From: JANXSS01 sp025356535
GTDB taxonomy: Bacteria > Pseudomonadota > Gammaproteobacteria > Burkholderiales > Burkholderiaceae_D
Length of the DNA stretch: 62,453 nucleotides
NCBI GenBank assembly: GCA_043762325.1
Contig: JAYUMU010000110.1
Coordinates: 1-62,453, forward strand
Reading direction: 5' to 3'
Shown here piece after piece: positions 1 through 8,619 of the stretch (within the stretch, counting starts at the first letter, position 1; every line of letters starts with the position of its first letter). A program made the translations under genes and the position numbers. Below the pieces are notes generated by a model. It searched no databases, was not told the DNA's origin, and was given only the letters and a program-made list of their open reading frames with translations.

Positions 1-4
1 TTGC

Positions 5-256
5 ATGATGAACAGTAAGCGAATGAACACGTCGATATTGTCTCAGACCGGAGCGTTGGCGGAAACAGTAAGTCGTTAATTAATCAGTGCTTCCTTAGGT
101 GTCATGGCGTACGCTGCCAGTGCGACGCTATGGGCCTATCTCGCGGTACCGCGCGACAGGCGCGAGCCGCGCGTGCCGCTGTTGCCTTCGACCACCTATT
201 TCGAGACGCCTCCGCTCGAAGAGTTGCCGTCTGTGCATGCACAGCTGGCGAAGTAA
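5..256 (+). pseudogene. Small membrane protein with an in-frame TAA
   Basis: From ATG 5 one frame reads through to TAA 254-256, interrupted once by TAA at 77-79. Before the stop it encodes 24 residues. After it, the frame gives LISASLGVMAYAASATLWAY, a clear membrane segment, and then a proline- and glutamate-rich tail. Read through, the product is a single-pass protein of about 83 residues. The alternative is a real 50-residue ORF starting at ATG 104, but no good ribosome binding site precedes it and the membrane segment begins before it. A CAA-to-TAA change would explain the lesion. The function is not recognised, and the upstream promoter lies outside the window. Confidence 0.4.
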
Positions 257-689
257 CACCGTCCAGCGCCGCGCCTTTGCCCGACAGGCGTATGCCATTG
301 GCCCCTTGACGGCCGTTTTGGCGCCGCGCTCAGGTAAGCCTAACGGGCGTCTCAACGGCTGCCTGAAAATCCGGGTGACGCCACGCATGCAGCATTTTGA
401 TGAAAAACTACCGGCTGACAATCTCCCCTATTCTGTTTTCCAGGAAAAATTTCGGCATACTGTTGCGCTGCCGCTAAAACGCCCGCCCGGGGTCGGTCGG
501 CGCAGCGCCACTTGACTTCGAGGACTGTGAAATGCATCGGTTGACACTGGCCAGGACGGCTGCCACGAAAAATGTTTCAAAAGCAGGCAATCCTCATGCC
601 GGCTTGCATCGGTCGTTTCCGCCGGGCGACGCCATTGCGCGCCAGCACAGGGCCTGCGCCGTCACACCGGTGCGTTACCTCCGTCTTTC
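257..689. other. Intergenic, no gene recognised
   Basis: ORFs exist in this stretch, but their arginine/cysteine-rich products and codon use do not look coding. I see no RNA gene and no convincing promoter or terminator. Confidence 0.5.
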
Positions 690-1013
690 ATGAACGAGAC
701 AGACCTGCTCGCCGCCCTGGCCGACTTGCGCGCTGCAATTGCAAGCGACATCCGGGCGAAAAAAGGTGCCGGTGGCACGGTGCCATTGGCGTTCGACAAT
801 CCGTTCGTGATTGCTGCGGCACGTCTCGGCTGGCAAACCGGTGCACCACCAACCGTCTATACCCTGCTCAAATCAATCGAATTTGCCCACGCGCAGATCA
901 CGATCGAGACATTTCGCGATGGCGTCTCTGAAACTGCGACGCACATGCTGGCGGCGATTGCCACCGATGTGGCCGCTGCATCGGATCAAACGCCTGGTCG
1001 GCCAGGCCGTTGA
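690..1013 (+). CDS. Hypothetical protein, 107 aa
   Basis: I do not recognise the family. The frame has the strong GC-rich third-position bias of its neighbours, which favours a real gene. The protein is soluble, with no signal peptide and no membrane segment. It begins with an Ala/Leu-rich helix (residues 1-25), and residues 38-75 have alternating hydrophobic character. No strong Shine-Dalgarno sequence precedes ATG 690, so the start is uncertain. It converges with the gene at 1081. A short hairpin (CCTGGT, loop, ACCAGG) sits about 5 bases after its stop but has no T run. Confidence 0.5.
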   Translation: MNETDLLAALADLRAAIASDIRAKKGAGGTVPLAFDNPFVIAAARLGWQTGAPPTVYTLLKSIEFAHAQITIETFRDGVSETATHMLAAIATDVAAASDQTPGRPGR

Positions 1014-1080
1014 CGGTCCTGGTCGGTGACCAGGCCACGCAGCCATCCCGGATGCATGCGAAGACCATACCGAAATGGCT

Positions 1081-1530
1081 TCATGCAGGCAGATTCGGCA
1101 CCAGGCGCAAACGCTGCTGCAACTGCTGATTGACCGCCGGGCTGGCAGGCTGGGAGGGATCGACGTACTGGTCATGGTCGAGTTGCTGCAGCAGGTCGAT
1201 CAAGCGCTCCAGCCACGGATAGCGGGCAAAACGCTTTTTGGCATTTTCAGCCGCGAGCCGTTCGACATAGGCTGGCGTAAACACCGATGGCCGCGCGCGC
1301 ATGTAGACGCCGCCCAATGCCTGCGCCCGGTTGCCGAGATAGGCCAGGCAGAAGCGCTGCTTCAAGACCATCGACTCGCTGGTTTCGATGATCGGATTGC
1401 CATCTACAAACTTGCAACGTCGCAGGAACAATCCCCAGTCGCCGGCGGCATCGGCATCATCGAACTGGGCGAAATCAACCGCAGGCTTTTCCAGCAGGAT
1501 TGGTGCTTCTTCATTGATCGTCATTTGCAT
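1081..1530 (-). CDS. Hypothetical cytosolic protein, 149 aa
   Basis: The family is unknown to me. The start at 1530 is chosen because GGGAG lies 5 bases upstream of this ATG; a second ATG follows two codons later, and a GTG five codons upstream is less likely. The product has no signal peptide. It has an acidic N-terminal third, a central stretch with two Cys (around residues 40 and 62), and a basic helical part containing the segment RYPWLERLIDLLQQLDHD. The tail is glutamine-rich. Codon use on this strand is much more native than in the overlapping plus-strand ORF, so the latter is treated as a shadow. The upstream 300 bases are comparatively AT-rich and probably hold its promoter. Confidence 0.6.
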   Translation of the reverse strand: MQMTINEEAPILLEKPAVDFAQFDDADAAGDWGLFLRRCKFVDGNPIIETSESMVLKQRFCLAYLGNRAQALGGVYMRARPSVFTPAYVERLAAENAKKRFARYPWLERLIDLLQQLDHDQYVDPSQPASPAVNQQLQQRLRLVPNLPA

Positions 1531-1831
1531 TGCTTCTCCCGGCACGACTGGTTTTTTTGCATGTCATCTCAAATCAACCAATATTTTTGAGAAAAATCGA
1601 CACGCATTGCCCAGCAAGGTTAATAAACTGACAATCAATAGTGCGATGAAAAAGCAATGAATGTTTTGTAGGAAATCAAACCTTGCGATCGGCCATCTTT
1701 TGCGGCGGAAGTGACCGGTAGCAGCCACAGGCAACCGGACGATAGCGATGTCGTCACCGGCATGGCGGTTCGAAGTGTCCCGGCAAGCGAGCTTCAGTTG
1801 CGTGGGTTCAAGCCTGCAGGCCGGCGTCTCT

Positions 1832-3202
1832 TCACGGAAGGCCCGTGAAATGCTTTTCCAGCCCCTGCCAGCACTGCGCATAGTCCTGCTGGCGCTGCGG
1901 CGACGCCATTGCCTGCGGCGTCGGGTGCATCACGTACCGACTCTCGAACATGAATGCCAGCGTCGCCTCGAGCCGCACCGGAGTCAGTTCTGCGCTGCTG
2001 GCACGGGCAAAGGTCTGCGCATCCGGTCCATGGCCGCTCATGCAGTTGTGCAGGCTGGCGCCACCGGGCATGAAGCCTTCTGCCCTGGCATCGTAGACAC
2101 CCTCCACCAGCCCCATGAATTCGCTCATGATGTTGCGATGGAACCAGGGTGGCCGAAACGTATGCTGCGCCACCATCCAGCGCGGCGGGAAGATCACGAA
2201 GTCGAGGTTGGCCACGCCGGGCGACTCGGACGGCGCCGTCAGTACCGTGAAGATCGACGGATCGGGATGATCGAAGCTGACGCTGTTGATGACGTTGAAG
2301 TGCGCCAGATCGTATTTGTACGGCGTGTAGTTGCCGTGCCAGGCAACGACATCCAGCGGTGAATGGCCGATCGGCGCCGACCACAGCCGCCCGCCGAACT
2401 TCGCCACGAGCGTGAAAGCGCCTTCCCGATCTTCGAAGGCGGCCACGGGCGCCAGGAAATCACGCGGATTGGCCAGGCCGTTTGCGCCGATCGGTCCGAG
2501 CTCCGGCAGGCGCAACGCCGCGCCGTAGTTTTCGCAGACATAACCGCGCGCCCGGTCGCCCTCGAGCGCCACCTGGCAGCGCACCCCGCGCGGCAGTACG
2601 GCGATCTCCCCCGGCTTGAGCGCCAGCACGCCCAGTTCGGTACGCAAAACCAGGCCACCTTCCTGCGGCACGATCAGCAGTTCGCCGTCGGCATCGTAGA
2701 AAAAGCGGTCCTGCATCGAACGGTTGGCGACATACATGTAGATGGCCAGGCCGCGCTGGGCGTCGCAACTGCCATTGCCGGCCATGGCCGTCAGGCCGTC
2801 GATGAAGTCGGTCGCACGGTCGTTAGCCGGATAATCGGGCGGCGACCAGCGCAACCGGTCCGGCGCGGTCGGCGCAGCGCCGAACGGTCCGTCCGGCAGG
2901 CCGCCGTGCGCCAGCAGCGTGAAAGGCAGGTGCTGCGCCGCAGGCCGGATCCGGTAAAGCCAGGTGCGGCGATTGAGATGACGCGGCGCCGTGAAGGCGG
3001 TGCCGGAGAGCTGTTCCGCATACAGGCCATAGGGCGGGCGCTGCGGTGAATTCTGGTGCTGCGGCAGTGCGCCGGGCAGCGCCTCGGTGGCGAATTCATT
3101 GCCGAATCCGGATTGATGGCGCAAGGCCAAATCGACTCTCGGCAGGCCGTGCATCGTGGCCGGTTCAACCGCTGCGCCTGCGCTTTTGCTGTCGTGCTGC
3201 AT
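1832..3202 (-). CDS. hmgA: Homogentisate 1,2-dioxygenase
   Basis: This enzyme opens the ring of homogentisate to maleylacetoacetate in tyrosine and phenylalanine catabolism, using non-haem Fe(II) and O2. The protein is 456 aa, typical of the family. His355, Glu361 (in FHRNIMSE) and His391 (in SGHGPD) match the spacing of the iron ligands of the human enzyme (His335, Glu341, His371). The family hallmark HQSGFGNEFATEA is near the N-terminus. Start 3202 has GGGAG 9 bases upstream; a longer frame beginning at 3277 has no such signal. The usual partners maiA and fahA are not adjacent; an FAH-superfamily gene at 61458 is far away. The gene is divergent from the phytase-like gene at 3451. Confidence 0.95.
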   Translation of the reverse strand: MQHDSKSAGAAVEPATMHGLPRVDLALRHQSGFGNEFATEALPGALPQHQNSPQRPPYGLYAEQLSGTAFTAPRHLNRRTWLYRIRPAAQHLPFTLLAHGGLPDGPFGAAPTAPDRLRWSPPDYPANDRATDFIDGLTAMAGNGSCDAQRGLAIYMYVANRSMQDRFFYDADGELLIVPQEGGLVLRTELGVLALKPGEIAVLPRGVRCQVALEGDRARGYVCENYGAALRLPELGPIGANGLANPRDFLAPVAAFEDREGAFTLVAKFGGRLWSAPIGHSPLDVVAWHGNYTPYKYDLAHFNVINSVSFDHPDPSIFTVLTAPSESPGVANLDFVIFPPRWMVAQHTFRPPWFHRNIMSEFMGLVEGVYDARAEGFMPGGASLHNCMSGHGPDAQTFARASSAELTPVRLEATLAFMFESRYVMHPTPQAMASPQRQQDYAQCWQGLEKHFTGLP

Positions 3203-3450
3203 GATGATCGCTCCCGTTGTTGCGTCAGCCGCGGCGTGCGCGACGGCTGTTTCTCGCCGGCGCATTTCCATTTCCATCGTCGCCTGTGTCCGACCTTATC
3301 ACGCCCAAAGCCGGATAAAAGCAACCTGACGTGCGCCGTCCCTCACGGCCGCCGGCGCTTGTGCTTTTTGCATCGCGTCACGTCATGGTCACATTCGCTT
3401 GTTAAAGTTCGTTAACAGTTTTACAACCGCAACTTTCCAGGATCTTGAAC
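3203..3450. promoter_or_regulatory. Divergent promoter region hmgA / phytase-like gene
   Basis: This 248-base spacer must carry promoters for both flanking genes. It contains the inverted repeat GTTAA-N6-TTAAC at 3401-3416, about 35 bases before the start of the plus-strand gene. That could be an operator. I could not assign -35/-10 elements with confidence. Confidence 0.35.
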
Positions 3451-4908
3451 ATGTTCCAACGTAAATGCATTCCCTTCGTGCTGACCGCACTTTTCGCCGT
3501 CCAGGGCGCCAGCGCCAGCGTGGTGCTGATCGCCACGGGCGGTCTCAGCGGCACCGGCGTCGACTTTTCGACCCAGACCGCAGGCCTGCTCGAAAACGGC
3601 ATCGTCGGCAACCTGTTGGGCGGCATCGGCTCCGGTCTGGCCTGGGCCGGCGGCAATACCTTCATCGCAACGCCCGACCGCGGCCCGAATGCCACGGCCT
3701 ACAATCCGCTGGTCGACAACACGGCGTCCTACATCGCACGCTTCCAGACGATTCAGATGGTTCTGACGCAAAATGCCTCCGGCGCCGCGCTGCCTTACGT
3801 CCTGACGCCGACATTGACGGCAACCACGCTGCTATCGAGCGCGACCGCCCTGACCTACGGCAGCGGCGCGCTAGGCACCGGCAATGTCGTCACCAACGGC
3901 ATCAGCACCGCCTACACGCTGGGCAGCGGCGTGCCCGCACTCAATGCCGCCAACAACACGAACTACTTTACCGGCCGCTCCGACAATTTCAACCCGCTGG
4001 CCAGTTCGGCCAATCCGAACGATGCGCGCCTGGATCCGGAAGCAGTGCGCGTTTCGGCCGATGGCAAGAGCGTCTTCATATCGGATGAGTACGGTCCTTA
4101 TATCTATCAGTTCGATCGCGCCACCGGGCAGCGCATCAAGAGTTTCACCCTGCCGTCGAACCTGGCAATCACCAAGCTCAGTGCCATCGGCGCGACCGAA
4201 ATTTCTACCAACACGGTAGGCCGCGTGACCAACAAGGGCATGGAAGGTCTGGCCGTCACGCCTGACGGCAAGATGCTGGTCGGGATCATGCAGGCCGCGC
4301 TCGAGCAGGACAAGAAAGGCAGCCTGCGCATCGTCACCGTCGACATCGCCACCGGCGCCACGCACGAATACGCCTACAAGCTGACCACCGGCTCCGGCGT
4401 GAGCGAGATCGTGGCGCTCAATGACCATCAGTTCCTGGTCGACGAGCGCGATGGTGCAGGACTGGGTGACGGCACCACCGCCGTCGTCAAGCAGCTCTTC
4501 AAGATCGACCTTGCCAACGCGGTCGACGTCACGAGCAAATCGGGCGATCTGACGACGTTCGCCGTGTCCAAGACGCTGTTTCTGGACGTGGTGGCGCAAT
4601 TAAATGCGAATGGAATCGCCAGCAACGCCATTCCGGCCAAGCTGGAGGGACTCGCTTTCGGTGAAGACCTGATGATCGGTGGCGTGCTGCAGCATTCGCT
4701 TTACGTAGCCAATGACAACGACTTCCTGCCCGGTACGTCCGGCGACAACCGGTTCTATGTCTTCGGCGTCAGCGATGCCGACCTGGCAAACGTCGGCGCG
4801 ACCTATGTCGCACAGTCGATTGCGACGGTTCCCGAACCGGCTACCGTTGCGCTGATGCTGGCCGGTCTGGTGCTCATCGGTGGCATGGCACTTCGGCGAC
4901 GCGGTTAA
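3451..4908 (+). CDS. Phytase-like esterase domain protein with PEP-CTERM anchor
   Basis: The 485-aa protein has an N-terminal signal peptide ending near residue 22 (ALFAVQGASA). The body resembles the esterase-like activity of phytase family, with motifs such as NKGMEGLAVTPDGK and DEYGPYIYQFD in a beta-propeller-like fold. The C-terminus (460-485) is a PEP-CTERM sorting signal: VPEP, then a hydrophobic helix, then RRRG. It is therefore expected to be exported and processed by an exosortase/archaeosortase system encoded elsewhere. The start at ATG 3451 is preferred over TTG 3445 because AGGA lies about 8 bases upstream. Substrate and physiological role are unknown. Confidence 0.85.
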   Translation: MFQRKCIPFVLTALFAVQGASASVVLIATGGLSGTGVDFSTQTAGLLENGIVGNLLGGIGSGLAWAGGNTFIATPDRGPNATAYNPLVDNTASYIARFQTIQMVLTQNASGAALPYVLTPTLTATTLLSSATALTYGSGALGTGNVVTNGISTAYTLGSGVPALNAANNTNYFTGRSDNFNPLASSANPNDARLDPEAVRVSADGKSVFISDEYGPYIYQFDRATGQRIKSFTLPSNLAITKLSAIGATEISTNTVGRVTNKGMEGLAVTPDGKMLVGIMQAALEQDKKGSLRIVTVDIATGATHEYAYKLTTGSGVSEIVALNDHQFLVDERDGAGLGDGTTAVVKQLFKIDLANAVDVTSKSGDLTTFAVSKTLFLDVVAQLNANGIASNAIPAKLEGLAFGEDLMIGGVLQHSLYVANDNDFLPGTSGDNRFYVFGVSDADLANVGATYVAQSIATVPEPATVALMLAGLVLIGGMALRRRG

Positions 4909-4910
4909 TC

Positions 4911-4940
4911 GTCACTGCGCGTCACTGCGCGTCACTGCGG
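4911..4940. repeat. Three tandem copies of a 10-bp unit
   Basis: GTCACTGCGC is repeated three times immediately after the stop of the phytase-like gene; the last copy ends in G. This is probably a slippage product in the spacer before the convergent desaturase gene. Confidence 0.8.
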
Positions 4941-4943
4941 CGT

Positions 4944-5867
4944 TCAGGCCGCCGCCGCAGCCCGCATCATGGCCACGTAACCCGGCTGTGTTTCCAAGCG
5001 GGCGGTAACGCCGCTTTGCTGCAGGATGCGATGGGCGCGCGGCAGATTCCAGCAGGCCACCTTCGTAAACATGTGATGCTCGCCGTGATAGTTCACCCAG
5101 TACGGCGCAACGAGCATGCGCGCGATCACGCCGGCGCGTGTGGTGCGGGCATGCCGCAGCGGGTCGGTCGAATTCTGCGCAATCAGTGCATGTTCGGCGA
5201 TGTTGCGCAGGCGGCTTACCAGGGGCAGCCAGGTCACCATCGGCACCAGCCAGAGGGCGACCCACAGCCACCAGTAACCGGCCAGGCCAAACACCAGCAG
5301 GCCGGCACCGTTCTGAAGCAGGAACAGCCGCTGGCGGCGCGCTTCGGCCAGCAGCAGCGAGGACCCGGTGACGCCAGCGCCGCGCGCCTTCAGGCCGGCT
5401 GCCAGCGCGCCGAAACGCTGCCTGAAAAACGTCTGTCCGCTCAGGTCGCGCACCACCTTTCGCAGTAGCGACGCGCGCGTTACCGGAAACGGCGCAGAGA
5501 GCACCAGGTCGGGGTCGCCGGTCTGCTGGACGAAACGGTGATGCTGCAGGTGATACGGGCGATAGACCGGCAGTTCACTGCCGCAGAACCACCTGGCCAG
5601 GCGATCGTTGAAAGCGCGCAGGGGGTGCAGCAGGCCGTGCGCCGCGTCATGCATCAGGATGAACAGGCCGAGCTGACGGTTGCCGACCAGCATGACGCCA
5701 ACCGGTATCGTCAGCGGCCACCGCGCGCCGCACAGCATCACGATTCCCATGCATAGCCAGCAGTGCGCAACCAGCGCCGGCCCCTTCCAGCGCGAGCGCG
5801 CCGACAGCATCCGCCATTGTGCAGGCGTGAAATAGTCCTCCGGTCTTACGCGTGCAGCAGGTGTCAT
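4944..5867 (-). CDS. Fatty acid desaturase family protein
   Basis: A 307-aa integral membrane di-iron enzyme. The three histidine boxes are intact: HDAAH (around residue 73), HLQHH (around residue 107) and HGEHH (around residue 263). Hydrophobic segments occur at about 30-65 and 185-215. The box spacing matches membrane desaturases and hydroxylases acting on fatty acyl chains or carotenoid-like lipids; the substrate cannot be told from the sequence. It is a stand-alone gene, convergent with the phytase-like gene and in the same direction as the AsmA gene upstream at 5944-8094. Confidence 0.85.
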   Translation of the reverse strand: MTPAARVRPEDYFTPAQWRMLSARSRWKGPALVAHCWLCMGIVMLCGARWPLTIPVGVMLVGNRQLGLFILMHDAAHGLLHPLRAFNDRLARWFCGSELPVYRPYHLQHHRFVQQTGDPDLVLSAPFPVTRASLLRKVVRDLSGQTFFRQRFGALAAGLKARGAGVTGSSLLLAEARRQRLFLLQNGAGLLVFGLAGYWWLWVALWLVPMVTWLPLVSRLRNIAEHALIAQNSTDPLRHARTTRAGVIARMLVAPYWVNYHGEHHMFTKVACWNLPRAHRILQQSGVTARLETQPGYVAMMRAAAAA

Positions 5868-5943
5868 TGGCGGCCTGGTTTATTGTCGTTAAAACATTCT
5901 ACGACTTTTTCATGCCCGCCCCTGGCAAACACGCTGCCGGACG

Positions 5944-8094
5944 CTAGCGCTCGATCGCCGGCGCGCCCTTCAAGCCTTCGCGTGCGGTTGCCATGATCGT
6001 CGGGCAGGGCGAGGACTGCTTGTTGCTCGGCGCCAGCAGCGCCAGCAGCGACGCCAGCGGGTTGACCGCGCCCAGCGCCAGCGCAGCCGCCCCCCGCATG
6101 GCCAGCGGCCCCTTCATCACGCCGACATCCGGATTCTTGAAGGTGCCCCGCACATAAAGGGGCGAGCGCAGCGAAAAGACGCGGAAGCCCTTGGTATGCG
6201 GATAGACGTTCAACATCATCTGCTCGGTTGCCAGATTGATGGTGCCGTCGACGTTGATCAGCGCGTCCGTGGTGTCGAGTGCGAAGACATGCGAATCGAG
6301 CACGCCGTTCCTGACCACGAAGTCGGCCGCGGCGCAGTTGATGCGCACCACCTTGTCGCCAAACAGCTTGGCCGCAACGATGTTGGCAACGTTGAGTCCG
6401 GCTTCTTCGAGCAGCGTGTTGCTGATGGCGCCATCGTTGATCAGCAGCTTGACCTCGCCGTTGGCCGTTGCCGCAAGCGCGGCAGAAGAGTTGCCGCGAC
6501 CGGCCAGCTTTGCATCGCCGTTGATCTCGCCGAAACTGGTATCCATCGGCTGGAAGGCAGGCATCAGCTTCTTGAGCTGCAGGTGCCGCGCGGCGATGTC
6601 GATCTTGCCGTCGAGCGGCTCGTTGCGCCCATCCAGGCGAATGGTGCCGGTCATGGTGCCGCCGGCCACGCCGAATTTGAGCGGATCGAAACTCAGTACG
6701 CCGTCCTGCATGATGATGTGCGTCGACATGTCGTTGATCGGCAGCGCCGCGTCGCGGATGATGCTGGCGCCCTTGAAGGTGACGTCGGCGTCCATCGCGC
6801 GCCAGCGGTCGGTCTTGAAGGCGGTATTCGGCAAGGCGCGCGCATTGGCGGCAGGCGCCACCTTTGCCGCACCTGGCGCCGGCTTGGGACCGGCATTGCC
6901 GACCACCTTGGCGCCGATCACCGGCCCCAGGTCGACCAGCGCCAGGCGCTTGGAATGGACGTCGCCGGTCAGGCGCGGCCGCGGCCCGCCGGTGACGAAT
7001 TCGAGCGTGCCGGACAGGTCCGACTTGCCGACCTGCCCGGTAAACTGCTCATATTTGAAACGCTTGCCTTCGGGCGCGAAGTTGCCGGTAAGGTGACCGC
7101 TGGTGCGAAACTTCGGCGTCTCCGGCAGGGCCACGCCGATCAGGTCGTACAGGTCGGCCATGCTTTCGGCCGCCAGTGTCAGGCGCATGTCGACGGCGGC
7201 CAGCTTGGCAGGATCGGTGAGCGTGCCGAGCAGGGTCAGGTGGTTGTCGCCAAGATGCACGTCGGCCTGCAGCGGAAACGGCCGCTGGCGCTCGATCAGC
7301 GACAGCGCGCCACCGATCTTGCCGGTGCCTTCGAGCTTGGCGTCGCGGTAAGTGCCGGCCAGCTTGACGGCAAAACCATAGCGGTTGTCGATTTCGTCCG
7401 GCGTTGCAGGTGCCTGAACACTGCCGGCCGGCACCGGCGCCCTGGTGCCTGGTTTGGGCGCCGCTGCCGTCGCAGCGCTCGCAGCGGCGTCGGCAAGCGC
7501 CTTCTGCTTGTCGAGCAGACTGCCGAGCGACAGGGGCTTGCCCAGTGTCTGCACGTTTGCCACGAGGTCGATGCGGGTCGGCAGATCGGTCACCGTGATG
7601 ACGCCGTCTGCAAACTGCAGTTCCTGCAGCTGCAGGTCCCACTTCGATTTTTCGTTTTCCTTGCGCGTAAAGGTCCAGGTGTTTTTCTGGTCCATGGCGC
7701 GTTCGAGGTCCACCACCGGATTGCTCAGCGCGATATGCGGAATGATGATCTTGCGCCCCAGCAGAGGCAGGATCTCGACCTCGACTTCCAGTGCGTCGAC
7801 GGTGGCGAACCGGGGACGCTTGGCCCATGCGGGATTATCGATCTGCACCTTGCCGGCAGTAAATGTCGGCACTGGAATCCATGTCCGGATGCCGGTCGCC
7901 TGTGGCGGCCGCGCCCATTTTGCACTGAGATGTCCGGCGATCTCGAACTTGCGGCCGGTGGCTGCCGAGACTTTCTCGTTGACGAAGGGCCGGGCCCGGT
8001 CCCAGTCGAAGGTTTTTATGAAAATCACCAGCGCGATGATCGCCACCACCACGATCGCCAGCAGTATTGCCATGATCTTGCCGAATGTTTTCAT
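5944..8094 (-). CDS. AsmA family protein
   Basis: A 716-aa protein with an N-terminal membrane anchor (residues 7-27), then the AsmA hallmark (FDWDRARPFVNEKVSAATGR) and a long beta-rich periplasmic body. The C-terminal third has the conserved AsmA-like features: repeated DG..N..G segments and FNRVRG-like sequence around YVRGTFKNPDVG. Proteins of this family bridge the periplasm and are thought to move phospholipid towards the outer membrane. The body carries an Ala/Pro-rich linker (about residues 205-235). There is no nearby outer membrane biogenesis operon. Confidence 0.9.
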   Translation of the reverse strand: MKTFGKIMAILLAIVVVAIIALVIFIKTFDWDRARPFVNEKVSAATGRKFEIAGHLSAKWARPPQATGIRTWIPVPTFTAGKVQIDNPAWAKRPRFATVDALEVEVEILPLLGRKIIIPHIALSNPVVDLERAMDQKNTWTFTRKENEKSKWDLQLQELQFADGVITVTDLPTRIDLVANVQTLGKPLSLGSLLDKQKALADAAASAATAAAPKPGTRAPVPAGSVQAPATPDEIDNRYGFAVKLAGTYRDAKLEGTGKIGGALSLIERQRPFPLQADVHLGDNHLTLLGTLTDPAKLAAVDMRLTLAAESMADLYDLIGVALPETPKFRTSGHLTGNFAPEGKRFKYEQFTGQVGKSDLSGTLEFVTGGPRPRLTGDVHSKRLALVDLGPVIGAKVVGNAGPKPAPGAAKVAPAANARALPNTAFKTDRWRAMDADVTFKGASIIRDAALPINDMSTHIIMQDGVLSFDPLKFGVAGGTMTGTIRLDGRNEPLDGKIDIAARHLQLKKLMPAFQPMDTSFGEINGDAKLAGRGNSSAALAATANGEVKLLINDGAISNTLLEEAGLNVANIVAAKLFGDKVVRINCAAADFVVRNGVLDSHVFALDTTDALINVDGTINLATEQMMLNVYPHTKGFRVFSLRSPLYVRGTFKNPDVGVMKGPLAMRGAAALALGAVNPLASLLALLAPSNKQSSPCPTIMATAREGLKGAPAIER

Positions 8095-8619
8095 GCTGCG
8101 GTCGCGCTTTCAATGATCGACAGCGCCTGGTCGCAGGGGGTGCGAACCAGACGCTGTCAGGTGCAGAAGTTGCGGGAAGTACCGTATTTTCACTACCGGT
8201 AATTACCCTGCCAGATTCTGGGTCCGGCCCGGTGTCGCGAGCCGGCAGTGGTCGAAATGATACCGGGAAGGTACTGCGAAGCGGTAGCAATAGTTTGTAC
8301 GGTGGATCACCTAGTTGCGGCATGGGAGGATGGCTGCCCTGAGTTTTTCGAGACAAGAACGTGGCTTGCGGCAAGCGGGGCGACGCCGTTGTGTGTGCTG
8401 GCCCGCATTCCGCATCCATGCCTGCTGCTAACATTTCGTTTTCGACGCGCTTTGGGCAGGGTTTGAAAGCAATTACCGGCAAAGCGCTGCGCCCCGACTT
8501 TGCGGCAACTGCGGTAACGTCGATGCAGGCGCCAGTCATGCCGTGTTGCGCCGCGTCAGACGGCGCATGCGACCGCCTCCGGTAGCCACACCGCGCAAGC
8601 ACCTCCCCGATTCACCACG
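8095..8619. other. Intergenic 525 bp, no gene recognised
   Basis: This is the divergent spacer between the AsmA gene and the trehalose cluster. Reading frames are present but with non-native codon use. Several short CCGGTA/TACCGG-type inverted repeats occur around 8180-8290. No clear promoter elements could be assigned. Confidence 0.4.

Noticed and set aside
1564..1881. 105-codon minus-strand ORF with a hydrophobic end
   Set aside because: It overlaps the 3' end of hmgA out of frame and runs through AT-rich promoter sequence; codon use is not native.
4911..4940. Short tandem repeat as a CRISPR-like array
   Set aside because: The three 10-bp units are directly adjacent without spacers.
6196..8202. 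668-codon plus-strand ORF
   Set aside because: Antisense shadow of the AsmA gene, whose own frame has signal anchor and family motifs.
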